Below, piece by piece: positions 48,359 through 60,167 of a stretch of 64,000 nucleotides of DNA (the first letter of the stretch is position 1; the number at the start of each line of letters is the position of its first letter). Below the pieces are notes generated by a model, which was given only the letters and a program-made list of their open reading frames with translations, ran no database searches and was not told where the DNA came from. Source of the stretch: Membranipora membranacea (Eukaryota; Bryozoa; Gymnolaemata; Cheilostomatida; Membraniporidae); the NCBI GenBank assembly GCA_914767715.1, contig OU612074.1:1315501-1379500 (forward strand), given 5' to 3'. Both the position numbers and the translations under genes were made by a program.

Positions 48359-50479
48359 CTCATTTGGTCCAGCTTAAGTATATGTAGAACCAGGTTTTCT
48401 GGTTAGCAGAGGTTCATATATGCTGGATAAACTGTATTATTAATATTGCATTTGTCACAAGTTAAATGCCAAGTATATTGTGGTTGCTTGGATTCATTTA
48501 TGTTATGTCAACTGTTTCACAAGCTCAAATTTCCTCATGTACTTAAATCTGTCAAAGGGATATCATGATTTGTATATACAACACTGCAGCCTACTCCTTG
48601 GTTAGTATTTTTAGCAACTCTGAATATAAACATGTTTGCTTATTCAAACCGCACTCCGAGACCAAGAATGTCAAAGTTGAAATATATCATTAAATTCTGA
48701 ATATCGCATAATGTCTAAGATAGCTCAGTTAAAGCCAATACTATCAATGTATGACCTTCAATTGAATATTTTGTCTTTCAAAAGAGAAAATGGTACCGCA
48801 GCCAGATATATTTGTTGGCTATCATCTTGCAGACCACTGATATATATCATGTATGAGGGGAACATTTCTGACCCTGAAAAAGCATATGGCTATATATGTA
48901 TGGTTGCTGGACAACATTTCTCATCTTTGATTGGTCAACAAGCTCAGATTCTAATATAGCTGACCCATATACAATTTTGTCTAGCAGCTGTCCTGATTTG
49001 TTGTAGGTCCTTAATGAAACGCAGATCAATGCATAAATTAAAACCTGCCTGACAGTTAGCTTTATTAAGATCCTGACAGATAAGTTCTGTTGGCATATCT
49101 CAACAAAATAGCCATTCTATGAATTTCCCACTGATCTATAAATTCATATCAATATTTCAATCTTATTTGATTGGCCTTTAGCTTCAGCAAACTGACCAGT
49201 CAAATTAAGGTCGCCAGCGTGATTGCCAGATTTTTGCATCAATTGACATATACTGCGGTTATTGCCACAATTTATTTCGCGTTAATGGCAAGATGATATA
49301 TGGATTAAAAACCTCAATTGCCGACAATGACAGGTATGGCAGGTTCCAATGCCAAACTCATTGCAATAATATCACTATTTATAAATTTGAATGACTGTAC
49401 TCCCATCTTGCTTGGTCTCATATATCGTCTTAAAGTGGCTGTAAACCACAATTGAATATTTCAAGACAGTCAACTTCTCATCGCCACAGGAGCACCTAAA
49501 ACCACCCACCTTGTGTCAACTTTTTCCCTCAAAAATATATGGGACAAATCAAGTTCTCATCAAATTTGTGTAAAAAACTTTTTTATCAAGAAGAGTTGAT
49601 GAATTCATAGGTATAGGTATCCCAGTTTTATCTCAAAGGTTTTCAAATCAGTACCGAGGCACCAGTAAGGAAGGAAGGTTGGGTTGATCAGGGATACTCT
49701 GGTTATCAAAAACAGATGTTATTATTCAATATAGTCATTTATAACTGATTCCTATTTTCTATATTTAAAGCGGAGGGTGCTAGGTTATGATCCAAATATG
49801 CAAACCAACCAACTAGATTTTGAAGTGTTCCACGGTAAGACAATTTGACAAGATTTAATAGATATGAGTTAAGAGATAAAGATTCAAAAACTCTTAGAAT
49901 ATGATTAATAAATAAATAAATATTAGGAGCTTGAAATAGTTTATGCATGTAATCTGTGTTAGGATAGCTGGTAGTAGCATTTCAGTATCAAACACTTTCT
50001 CAAGTTTTTGATAATGGCATGCTACTACCTAAACTAAGCTTAACAATAATGTGATTCATCATTAAATAAGGTTCATGCCGCTAGGGAGGAATCAGATTCA
50101 TGATTGTATACAGGATCTTTTCCCATATTTGATACGTGCAGCCCCTTGTTGGTTGACAGTCCCTGTTTATGCTATTCATCTTCGGCCCTTTGTTGCCAGC
50201 CCCTTAGATTTTACAACAGCAACTCTTTCGGTGCGATCCTCATGACTTCTTGTAAGCCTGTTGGGTCACTGATCTAAAAGCGTATATTCTTCCGTTAATG
50301 TTCAAGTATGAAAACAATACATTTAAGCATGGGGCGTGTGCAAGCCGTCATATGTTTAAATTGGCTTCATACTAACTATTGAATGTTTACTATAATATAT
50401 TCAGGAATAAATTATTTGAGCTAACTACTCTAATGCAGTTTGTCCTTGAGATCAAAGGAAACAGTATGGCTGGAATAGC
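48359..50479. other. Intergenic, no gene recognised
   Basis: AT-rich DNA with short open frames only; no splice-consistent exon series or repeats recognised. Confidence 0.45.
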
Positions 50480-51110
50480 ACAATCCTTGTATTGGGCCCG
50501 ATCTTATTTATTGTTTTCATCAATGACAGTGACGTCAGTGCAGCTCCAATGTTTAATCATAATTATTCTGTTGGCAGATGATACCAACATTTTTTAGTAC
50601 ATAACCTACCCTATTGCAATCTAATTTGAAACACTTTGAAAGTCTTGCAAATAGACTAATTCAAAATTATACAAAAACCTTTCAAATTTTATTCAAAACT
50701 CAAAATAGAACTCTGCCAAATCCTGAAAACTTTATTTGAAAAATGCAGGAAACAACCAGTCAGTATCAAAGCCTTCCACAAATTTTTTTAGGAATTTCCC
50801 TTGATAAAGCCATCACATTTAAATGCTAAATTTCAGAACTTTGTCAAAAATTGAATTTCACTCTGCTCTTGATGACCGTATATAGATAAAAACACTATGA
50901 TCATTCTTTACTATGCATTTTTCTACCCCAACTGATCTATCAAATTTACTTTTTTTAAAAAGCAGTTCTAAGAATTATCTTGAAAATTCCCCTTCCGGCC
51001 ATGTCACTACATATTTATATGCTATTTAAATACCGATTTTTAATCCATTTTCACAAAGCCAATTTCAACTATGAACTAGACATTGAAAGAACCCCCAAAA
51101 CTTGCACTCG
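50480..51110 (+). pseudogene. Degenerate LINE reverse-transcriptase fragment
   Basis: Around 50490-50575 one frame reads LGPILFIVFINDSDVSAAP, the reverse-transcriptase stretch before the catalytic ADD. The next frame gives LADDTNIFF. After about 350 degraded bases the thumb/C-terminal signature KKAVLRIILKIP appears at about 50960. Frameshifts and stops show an old dead copy. Confidence 0.65.
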
Positions 51111-51721
51111 GTCAATAAATTACTCCAACCTTAGAGTATCACCAACTGCAGAGGGGAACGGTCACTGCTTACCAGAGGAGTTGTCCTCTGGAACGCACAC
51201 CTCACGGGTGAGGAGGAGGGGATTATGTTCCGAAGTCAGAGTGCTCGGGCAGGCAGTAGTTCCTAACTAGATTAATTGGATGGTCGCAATTCCAGTCCCT
51301 GACTACATGACCCTACCGCTGCACTATTTTTTTAATTGTTAGTTCATTTCTGAATTTCAATTTTTATTTGATACATAAACCAAATAAGAAAACAACTATA
51401 ATAGGGGAGTAGGATTTGATGTCTATTTTTTACAGATTGCAGAGAAAGTGCTGGATGTTTCTGAGGATATAGTTGTTGCATCGAGATGGTCATTCAAGAA
51501 AATCCCTACACCTCCTCCTATTCTATTTATCCTGTGGCAAAAGTGGGTTTTATATCCTTCGATGTTAACAGTTTGCTGTTTGTCATTGTTGAGTCATGTC
51601 TCTGTAGACAAATAATGCTTGGTTTGTGTATTTCAGCGTAAACCTGCAATTCTGCAAGTTTCCAAGTATTTAAAGACCTGCAATTAGTATAGAGCAGGCT
51701 GGGTGTGTGGGTGACATTTCT

Positions 51722-52050
51722 TTACTTTATTAGCGATACTGGATTGTTGTTGTTATTAAGTGACCCGCAGTTTGTGTATTGAACGACAGGATGGCTCTGT
51801 GAAGTTTTCTTAGCTATCGGTGCAGGTATTGGATCTGGTGTCGATTGTTGAGTGGTTTGTCTAGTTTTATGTATGCCAGCTCTGCAGCCTCCTTTAGTTT
51901 TCTTTGTTTTCTTATTTGTTGTGTATTTTCTGCTGTTAGTGGCTAATCCTTCAATTGCACCAGTTTGAGATATAGTGTCTAAGATCTGTTTGTTGATAAT
52001 TTGAAATCCATTGCTGCTGCTCCTTACACCTTGCCTAGCCTCAGTGTACA
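51722..52050 (-). pseudogene. Possible LINE ORF2 5' fragment
   Basis: On the minus strand, about 110 codons stay open and contain TKGGCRAGIHKTRQTTQQ, similar to the RGCRAG-type region preceding the endonuclease in several invertebrate LINE ORF2 proteins. The frame runs to a TAA at the low-coordinate end. The upstream continuation of the same open frame passes through a tRNA-like repeat and is probably not coding. Confidence 0.35.
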
Positions 52051-52122
52051 GGATGCTGTGACACAGGTGATAGCAGTGGCGTATATTAGCACTCACGGCC
52101 CACGGATTTCCGTGAGTGGCTG

Positions 52123-52200
52123 AATAGCTCAGTGTGTAGAGCGTTTGCTTTATAATCATTGATAATAAGATTGTTGTGGGTTCGAATCCCATCAAGTTCA
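52123..52200 (+). mobile_element. tRNA-like SINE head
   Basis: GAATAGCTCAGTGTGTAGAG (D-arm, A box) and GTGGGTTCGAATCCCATC (T arm, B box) are well formed, and a run of T follows. The 7-bp acceptor stem does not pair at the proper distance, so I call it tRNA-derived rather than a working tRNA. Confidence 0.55.
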
Positions 52201-52349
52201 GTTTTTTTTCAAATGGGTGCTTTATAACTGGAGCATTTTTACCGTAATATTCTACTGCTATTGAGTTGTTTTCTGAAAGTACCCAACAGCTCAGTGAGCT
52301 ATTGAAATACCTCTCTGCTTGCACTATTTTGCTACCGATATGCAAAAAT

Positions 52350-52440
52350 TTCCGTGGTGGGAGGGCGCTTAAGCGCCCCTCCCACACCCTCCCCGCCACG
52401 CCTACGGCGTGTGGATCGGGCTGCGCCCGATTATTATGCT
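52350..52440. repeat. GC-rich palindromic block
   Basis: In AT-rich surroundings there are successive palindromes: GGGAGGGCGCTTAAGCGCCC CTCCC, then CACGCCTACGGCGTG, then ATCGGGCTGCGCCCGAT. A related GC-rich hairpin (GGGTGCTTTAGCACCT) occurs inside the hAT-like insertion at about 55290. They may be subterminal structure of a DNA transposon. Confidence 0.6.
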
Positions 52441-52449
52441 CATCTCTGA

Positions 52450-54290
52450 AAAGTCAGTGAGTGAAATTTTTTAGAATATACGCCCCTGGGTGATAGAGCC
52501 CGAGTTTATAACGCATGTTAAGGTTCTCACAGAGGCCAACTTCTGTGCAAAAGAGTATGCTCCAGGACGTGGAGGCCACATTAGCACTAGAACAGCCACT
52601 CATATTTGATTTGATGTTTAAGTGCACATACACCATGGCATAGACATAAAACCAAAGATTTGACCTTCAGCTACTAAGGGTCGTATTTATCTATTACTCA
52701 TCAGCTGAGCAGTGCACCCTCTAATTAATCTATCAAACTCAACTGTTCTGCCACACAGGTTGCCCCCGAACCAAAAAAAACTGATTACTACTGATACAAT
52801 CTCTCATACAATGACACCTCAACAAGGACACCTCATACCAGGACACCTCATACCAGGACATCACATTCCAGGACATCTAATACAAGGACACAGACAAAGA
52901 AATTTTAACTCTCTTTTCATCATTGTGCATCATATGTCTGTGGACTGATCTAGCAAACTCAACGTTATATCATAGTATTTCAGCAGCAACAGTTATTTTA
53001 ATATTTACTCAGGAAAGAATATTAAACTAAGGAAACATAATAAATAACCATGTATAACTATTCCCCAAGTTTTAACATTTATTTAATTAAGGCATTCACA
53101 TGTAAGGTTCAACATTGCTCTCCCCTATTTCCAGTAAATCAATAATTTTAAATCAGACTAGACTAATGATACTGTAAGATAAGCTCGCCCACTTTGATTG
53201 ATCATGTTGAGTGCGGTGTAGTCAGGGTAAAAGTCCACACAATCGTAAAAAATATTGATATAATGCCATGAAATAGTTCATTCCTAACTAAATCTGCAGA
53301 ATTATAATCATGAATACTGTATTGTCTACAGTCTAAGGTAAAGACTTGATGAAATGAAAGACGCATGAATTGCCATTGTAAAAATGATTTTTTGCAGCAA
53401 CTGTTATATCCTTTCAGGACCCTTAGGCCATCGACTGGGTCATTAAGTGTAACCAGTGTCACATTAAACTGATAAATACATTTTAGTGGTCATGAACCAG
53501 CTTAGAATGGCTTATTGACATGTTGTGCCTGCCCTCCATTACATTGCATCCAATAGCGGTATATTGGCCTTGTTTAGTGCTTGGTCAGTTTTAGGAACTG
53601 TATAAGCGGTTAGAAAAGTAATTGCAAGTCATCAAGATGGATGGAGGTTCATTTTGAGACTGGTTGATTCATGATCTCATCGTAGGATGCACAGAGGAAA
53701 CGTACATGTCTATTGCAATAACAATCAGGCATACAGTTACAGGATAAAAAAAATACGCCACATTTTGATCGAAATTGGCCATAGCTTCATCAGTTAAGAA
53801 CTGTGACTCAAGTAGGAAACTCAATTAATTACACTTTGGTCATTTTTGGATTCATTACACCAAAAATATCTTTCTTTTTGGTGCAGAAAATTTAAAAAAT
53901 TCCTGTTGTGCACAAGGGATGGTAATGGAAAAACCTGTGGCAATCACTGAATGATCGAAAGTTACTCACTATCCAATTTAATCTCCCAACTATCTTTTCA
54001 TCTTCCTTACACCACTGATGGAAGGGTTTTGGCATCACTGTTGGTTCCGAATAATCACAAATAGTTTATTTGAGAAGATAGGATATCTAAGGCCCCCAAT
54101 AACGCCAGGTAGGTTTCTCAGACCACAACACCAACCACTATATTATATTTTCTGATGTTGAATCCCCTGACACAGAAATTCCACAAATATTGTAGCAAAC
54201 ATACCTGCGTACTTCCGCATCACCAGGCTTGAGTAGAGGCGAATCAATTTCAGAATACTTTGATATAACAGAAACGAGATGGCCTACTTG
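52450..54290. other. Intergenic; no gene recognised
   Basis: Apart from the 15-bp repeat at 52813-52892, no coding exon or mobile element was identified. Confidence 0.4.
52813..52892. repeat. 15-bp tandem repeat, five units
   Basis: The unit is GGACACCTCATACCA with variants (GGACATCACATTCCA, GGACATCTAATACAA). It keeps one plus frame open, encoding GHLIP pentapeptides. A weak acceptor lies upstream (GCCACACAG at about 52750), but no gene context supports coding. Confidence 0.7.
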
Positions 54291-54299
54291 AGATTATAG

Positions 54300-56420
54300 C
54301 TTTGATTGGTCAAATATGTCACTGACATCTGGCTCCACATACCCAATCCTACATAGAGACATACTCGGCAATTACAGTTTAACACAGTCCATCTTTGAGC
54401 CTCTCCTCCTGACAGAATAACATCCAATTTGTCACGAATCTCAAGGCATGGACATCTATGTGCCCCGGAAGCAGTAATGACGCAGATACTCGCATCCCTG
54501 GATGGACAAGCAACTACATGAGATTGAAGATGAACAGATTGAATAAGAGGTGTAAAAGGCACAGTAGCCTTATTTTTAAAGTAAAGGTTAATTGTAACAC
54601 CTACAAGCAAGTGGCCAAAAATAATGAGGAAACAACATCCGGAGTATGTCCACAAAATGTTCACCGATGAGGCTAACAGTCAAGAGGAATAGCCCGACAG
54701 ATTTTTGGCGTTTTTGACTGGCAGGCAAGGCAGAAGTTCCAAATTAACAATTCACATCAGTATTCTAAGATCCTTCAGACCCCATCCCATACCAATACCT
54801 CACACTTGCCTCCAAGATGCCTAATAACATCATTGCCCCATAGTGCATACATAAACACCTAATATCCCTGAAGGTCAAATAGGCACCCGGACCAGATGGT
54901 ATTAGACCCAGAGTTCTCAAAAGAATGGCGGTCAGGTCTCCAGCCCTCAACCACCTTCCATGAGGGCAAGCACCCCCTGGTAAATCCTTTTTCAGATTCA
55001 GTTAACTCTGATTGATGTTTTCTGGTTGGCAAGCTAGTTCAATGTTCCAAGTTGTCTTACACTTCTTGTCTGGAAAAAGACAGAGAGCGTTGGGTGATAG
55101 TGATGAATCAATCAATGGCCGATGTGACATCAGTAGTACCCCTAGGGTCAGTCATAGAATCTACTCTGTTCCAGTGTTACATCAATGACTTACCTGAAAA
55201 CACTAAATGCATAGTCCGCTTATTCGCAGATGACATCAGGGCTGTATCCATGAGTTTTGGTAGAGTCAGGCGGGGTGGGTGCAGGAGGGTGCTTTAGCAC
55301 CTTCCCGCCAGAGGGGTAAGGAGGACCTCCCCCAGGAAAATATCAAAAGTGAGGGCAGTTTTGAGACATTCCAGCCTTTTTTAAGAAGACAACTGACAAG
55401 AAATTGGCCGCAGGAATCTGAGAGTTACAGGGAGGGACCTCATCTTATCCCTACTGTGATCGATACTTAGAACTGAAAAAGAATCGGTGAATAATAATTA
55501 TATAGTGTGGAACCAATTTAGAACATGCATTGTTCAGAGGCTGTTTGTTCAAGTTTGGCCCAAGGTATGTTTTAGGACGGGCAATGGCGCTGAAGGATAG
55601 CTCACATGTTTCAGTTTTTTATGTATTGATGAACTCTAAACCTCATGGCAAGAAGAAATTTGTCATTATAAAACAGCTTTATTGCTATATTGCTTCATAT
55701 TCCGTACATATAACACAAAGGGCCCCCTGATCACCTGTTATTGATCATCGTAAATAGAGTCATTGCATATTTATAACACTTATGTCAATTTTAAGAGTTT
55801 TTTTTCAAAATTTATGGGGTGGAAGTGGTAGGATTGTAGTATTGTAGGACCATGGCCCTCTGGCCAATCCTATGAATACACTACTGGAAGACATAATAGT
55901 GTACAATACAACCCAAAACCACCAGGACCTGCAGGATGTTCTTCAAATCCTCTCAAACTTGGTGGAAAATTTGACATTGAGAGCAAACACATGAGATGGC
56001 AACACTTGACTTTCTCAAGGCATCATAAGCCACACTCAGCGCCACTATAAAACACCACACTGAAATACCTCAGAGCTCAAAGGCGTCAAATATCTAGGAG
56101 TTACCTTTGGCAGCAAGTTAACCTGGCATACTCACATAATCAACATCACTTCCAAAACTAACAGCACATTAAGGTTCAATGGGTGCAACGTTCTGACCAT
56201 CTCCAAAGCTGTGAAAAAAGACATGTACAGCCAACCAGTAAGACCGGTGCTGGAGTGCATTGGCCGCATGAAATTCTGTGAATGATGGTCTGGCCAACAG
56301 GCTTGAAACTGTGCAAAGGAGGGCTGCAAGTCTTTCCTGCATAATAAGACGGCATAACAAAAAAAAACACCACTGGTCTTTAAAACTTAGAACTCGAAAA
56401 AACTTCCCAAGCTCTCGGAC
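54300..56420 (+). pseudogene. Degenerate LINE, split by a hAT-like insertion
   Basis: Pieces of one reverse transcriptase appear in order with frameshifts: GPDGIRPRVLKRMA (about 54890), LFQCYINDLPEN and VRLFADD (about 55165-55235), then after an insertion VYNTTQNHQDLQDVLQ (about 55900), KYLGVTFGSKLTWHTHI (about 56090) and VRPVLE (about 56240). The upstream limit near 54300 is uncertain. Jockey/CR1 type is likely from the C-terminal motifs. It is not functional. Confidence 0.75.
55237..55886. mobile_element. hAT-like non-autonomous element inside LINE
   Basis: The 650-bp insert starts CAGGGCTGTATCCATGAG and ends with the imperfect inverted repeat whose complement reads CAGTAGTGTATTCATAGG (about 14 of 20 positions match). 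It is flanked by an 8-bp duplication with one mismatch: GATGACAT (55229-55236) and GAAGACAT (55887-55894). The insertion lies directly after the FADD codons of the LINE. No transposase is present. Confidence 0.78.
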
Positions 56421-57275
56421 GAGTTGATGAAAGAATAGCTTGATCGCAAAATTTCGTATGAGTTGGCTTTTGAGACATAACACATCGTAAATGCACCGTA
56501 GATATTCATCTGTTACGAAGAGAGGACGAAATACAAATAATGATAATATATAGTAAAGTACAGGTCAATTGTCTTTGAATAATGAGTTAGAATTATATGA
56601 TAACGTTCAGAATGTCTCAAGCTTGGATTTCTGTTAATGTAGATTTTAAAAACAGCTAAACACTTAGAATTTGCAACAATTACACACAATACCATCAGCA
56701 TTGTATAGCGTTACGCCAATTCACTCCATTCATAAAGGGGCATACACGGATTGAATTCATCATAATTTCCAACTGATCAGAGATATCTGAATAAATTTTT
56801 CAATGATCATTCTCTAGACATCCATACAAATTTCTGTTGCTTCATTTTATTTGACAAGTCCACAGATAACTGCAAAAAAAAACTTTAAAGATGACAAAAA
56901 CAAAATATTAATGTAATGTCATGACGTTGCGCTATTGGCAGCACATTAACATTCCGGTTAAGTTATTTTTAATTTCTATGAAAAGTTTATGATATCAGGA
57001 AACTAGATTCAGAGTATTAGCTCTAAATATTGAGAACTTTTATCAAAAGTTTAAGATATGTTCTGAAAGGTTGATTATGGAAAAAGTTGTCCCCCCTGAT
57101 TAACATGAGTGAAATTCCATGAAAACCCCTTGTGATTCCTGTTCTGAGGGTGGAATACAAAAATATAACACTTATACTAGTTAATGTATGAAACTCAGCT
57201 TTTACACTTTCAACATGGATTTTGACCCGGGATCACCGACTATTCAGACGGACCTTCAGTAAAACAATTATTCAG
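56421..57275. other. Intergenic, no gene recognised
   Basis: AT-rich sequence between the broken LINE and the 3' end of the full LINE; no structure recognised. Confidence 0.45.
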
Positions 57276-57398
57276 ATATATATATATATATACTTTTATT
57301 GTCAGCAACAATTCATTAATTCAAATGTTTTTCATGATGTGACATAAATGGCAAAAAAGAAAAATGATACAAACAAAGATTCAACAAAAAATATAAGA

Positions 57399-60167
57399 CT
57401 ATGCAAATAAACTGAAAAAATGTTGCATTAGCCTTTTCTTAAAGATATTCAAAGTAAGAGTGCTTCTCAATGAAGAGGGTAAAATATTAAAGTTTGTTGC
57501 TATTTTGTGGTTTAAGTTGTCTAATGGAGGTTTAAGTAAGTGTGTATCTCTTCTTGGAAATCGGTGTGGTGTGGTAACAAAAAAATCAGAGATGTATGGA
57601 GGTGATAAATTATTCAGAGCCTTAAATCCCGTAATGCAAGTAAAATAATTGCTCAGTATTGGAAGGGGTAAAATTTTAAGTGATGTACATAGGTCATTAG
57701 TAGGTGACAAATAAAAAGGTATATGTTGAACATTGGCCACAATTCTCAAGGCTCTTTTTTGCTGAGTGAAAATAGGGTTTGTGATATTTGATGCACATAA
57801 GTTGTAATATATATGGATACCATAAATAAGATAACAGTGAATAAATTGAAAATAAAATTGTTTAGCAGAATGCGTGGTCAAGTAGGGTCTGCATAGCTTA
57901 AGTAAGTTTGTATTTTTTGACACCTTATCCAAAACAGTCTCACAATGGCCATTCAATGAAAATGAGTCAGATATCTTAAAGCCAAGAAGTTCAGTTTCAT
58001 GCCTTTGAAATATCTGGTTATTGTCAATTTTTAAATTTAATGATGAATCCTCTCCAAAAGAACTTAAAAAGTGTGATTTTTTATAATTTATTGTCATGTG
58101 ATTATTTTTGCACCACTTGTTGATTGAGACCAAATCTCGATTACAAATTTGAACTAATGTAGAGGGAACAGAATGGCTTGCTACAAAAACAGTGTCATCA
58201 GCATATGCATAAGAGTTCGAGGAGAGAGGTAGTTTTAGTAGGTCATTTATATAAATCTGAAATAAAGTTGGTGCCAGTATTGAACCTTGAGGCACCCCAA
58301 TATTGATGTCAAGTATTGATGACACTGCACCATCAAAATGAACATACTGAGACCTGTCCTGTAGAAATGATGATAGCAACAAAAATGCTTTGTTCTCAAA
58401 ATTAAAGTTCTGTAGTTTATTTTTTAATATTTGGTGATCAACACAATCAAATGCCTTGCAGAAATCAATAAACAGAAAAATACTCTTCCTTTGTTTGAGT
58501 TTCTCAGAAGAATAGTCAGAAATAATTTTGTGAACGGCGTCGCTGCATGAATGTGCAGTGCGAAAACCGGACTGCGATGAAGATATTAGATGGTTTTCAT
58601 TCAAAAATATCTGAATATTAATATTTAAATGTTTTTCAAATATCTTTGAAAGAACGGGCAAAACTGATATAGGTCTATAATTTCCTGGGTCATCTTTTGA
58701 CCCTGACTTAAAAATAGGGGTTACGCGAGCAATTTTCCAGACTTTTGGGAATACTCCTTCATCTAAAATTCTATTGAAAATATCTGTGAGCACTGGACCT
58801 ATGTAGGGAAATGTTTTGTTTAACATCCGAACTGAAATCTGGTCAGGACCAGTGCTTTTGCTTATGGGTATTGATTTTAGAAGCTTATGCAATGAGACTG
58901 TTGTGAATTTTGGAAATTGTTTCAAACCTTTGTGGTGGTAATTTGGTAAAGTACTAGAAAAATCCGAAATCAAAGAAAAATCTTTTGATAGCTTCGCAGC
59001 GATAGATGTAAAATGCTCGTTCAAATTACTGCTAGAAATATCAGCAGCATTGTCAATGTAGGTTTTAGTTTTGTTTCCGATATTTAGCGCATTCCACAAT
59101 GATTTGGTATTATGGCCTTTGGAATTTTCTACCAGTTTTGTCATATACTTCTTCTTTTTTCTTTTTATCATGTTAGTCACTAAGTTTCTTTCAGTTTTAT
59201 AAAAATCCCATAAATTTTGAGATTTATACTGATCTCTTAGTCTCATATGATCACGCACTTCATCATCAATCCACATAGGAAGGACCTCAGATTTGACATA
59301 GCGAGTCCTCCGTTTTATAAGTTTTGATGTTAAATTTAAGAAAGTTTCATTGAAATTCTCTATGACATGGTTGATGTTGCTGTAACATAGAGATTGGTGC
59401 CAGTCAACATTGCTGAAATATTTGTGTATATTTTCATCGGTAAATTTGCTATAATCGTTGAAATTTATCTTAATTCTTTTCTCTGATTTTACAACACCCT
59501 TTTTTCGTATTGCCATAACCAAAAAATGATCACTTAAAGAGTATTTCAGAACTAAGCTAGAACGAACATTGGCTGGTTGGTTAGTGTATATGTGATCAAT
59601 GATAGATTCAGAATTTTCTGCAATTCTTGTAAAATCCTTTATTAGTTGTGTAAGTCCAAGTGGATTTATGACATTTCTAAACCACCTGACCAATGTGCTG
59701 TTATGACCGAGGTCAACATTAAAATCACCCAAAATGATTACTTCCCTGCAAATTGATACAATGTTCTCGATGTAATGAGTGAAGACATGGTTCCAATCAA
59801 CAAGTGCGCTAGGTGGGCGATAAACGAAGCATGTTAAAAAAGATTGTGAGTGGGTTTGGGAGATTTTCAAAGTAATTGACTCAGGCATTGAATGGTTTGC
59901 AACATTGATCTCTTCGAATGAAATACCAACACGTATGTAGCATAGCAAACCCCCTCCTTGACCAGTATTCCTATCCAGTCTTACAATATTATAGTTCAAT
60001 ATATGGAAAAAACTATTTGATTTAGACTCATTTAGAAAAGTCTCAGATAAACAAAAAATATCAAGATCATTTTCATGTAAGATCTTTTTAACTTCATCAA
60101 TTTTGCTTGTAAGCCCTCTAATATTTAGATGAGCTATTTTCATGCCTTGAGTAAAATAACTAGACAT
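57399..60167 (-). CDS. LINE ORF2: APE endonuclease and reverse transcriptase
   Basis: I place the start at the ATG at 60167, which overlaps the ORF1 stop (ATGTCTAG); the frame is open further upstream to an ATG at 60227, and another Met is at 60143. From 60167 the protein is 922 aa. The N-terminal endonuclease has HLNIRGL, CLSETFLN, GGGLLCYIR, VYRPPSA, ILGDFNVDL and the catalytic SDH (about residues 147-214). The reverse transcriptase (about residues 435-690) has STGPDQIS, VTPIFKSG, NYRPISVLP, SGFRTAHS, FIDFCKAFDCVDH, GVPQGSILAPTLFQIYINDLL and YADDTVF, so all catalytic Asp residues are present. The C-terminal domain has QKRALRIVANV and no RNase H. This composition fits CR1/jockey-type elements. 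It nicks target DNA and copies the LINE RNA at the nick. Confidence 0.93.
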   Translation of the reverse strand: MSSYFTQGMKIAHLNIRGLTSKIDEVKKILHENDLDIFCLSETFLNESKSNSFFHILNYNIVRLDRNTGQGGGLLCYIRVGISFEEINVANHSMPESITLKISQTHSQSFLTCFVYRPPSALVDWNHVFTHYIENIVSICREVIILGDFNVDLGHNSTLVRWFRNVINPLGLTQLIKDFTRIAENSESIIDHIYTNQPANVRSSLVLKYSLSDHFLVMAIRKKGVVKSEKRIKINFNDYSKFTDENIHKYFSNVDWHQSLCYSNINHVIENFNETFLNLTSKLIKRRTRYVKSEVLPMWIDDEVRDHMRLRDQYKSQNLWDFYKTERNLVTNMIKRKKKKYMTKLVENSKGHNTKSLWNALNIGNKTKTYIDNAADISSSNLNEHFTSIAAKLSKDFSLISDFSSTLPNYHHKGLKQFPKFTTVSLHKLLKSIPISKSTGPDQISVRMLNKTFPYIGPVLTDIFNRILDEGVFPKVWKIARVTPIFKSGSKDDPGNYRPISVLPVLSKIFEKHLNINIQIFLNENHLISSSQSGFRTAHSCSDAVHKIISDYSSEKLKQRKSIFLFIDFCKAFDCVDHQILKNKLQNFNFENKAFLLLSSFLQDRSQYVHFDGAVSSILDINIGVPQGSILAPTLFQIYINDLLKLPLSSNSYAYADDTVFVASHSVPSTLVQICNRDLVSINKWCKNNHMTINYKKSHFLSSFGEDSSLNLKIDNNQIFQRHETELLGFKISDSFSLNGHCETVLDKVSKNTNLLKLCRPYLTTHSAKQFYFQFIHCYLIYGIHIYYNLCASNITNPIFTQQKRALRIVANVQHIPFYLSPTNDLCTSLKILPLPILSNYFTCITGFKALNNLSPPYISDFFVTTPHRFPRRDTHLLKPPLDNLNHKIATNFNILPSSLRSTLTLNIFKKRLMQHFFSLFA

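Noticed and set aside
52123-52200. Functional tRNA gene
   Set aside because: A and B boxes are good, but the acceptor stem does not pair at the correct spacing.
52041-52399. N-terminal half of a 225-codon minus-strand open frame
   Set aside because: This part is the antisense of a tRNA-like repeat and a GC-rich palindrome; only the C-terminal part has LINE-like sequence.
54284-54664. 126-codon minus-strand open frame
   Set aside because: It runs antisense to the start of a degraded plus-strand LINE and shows no motif of its own.
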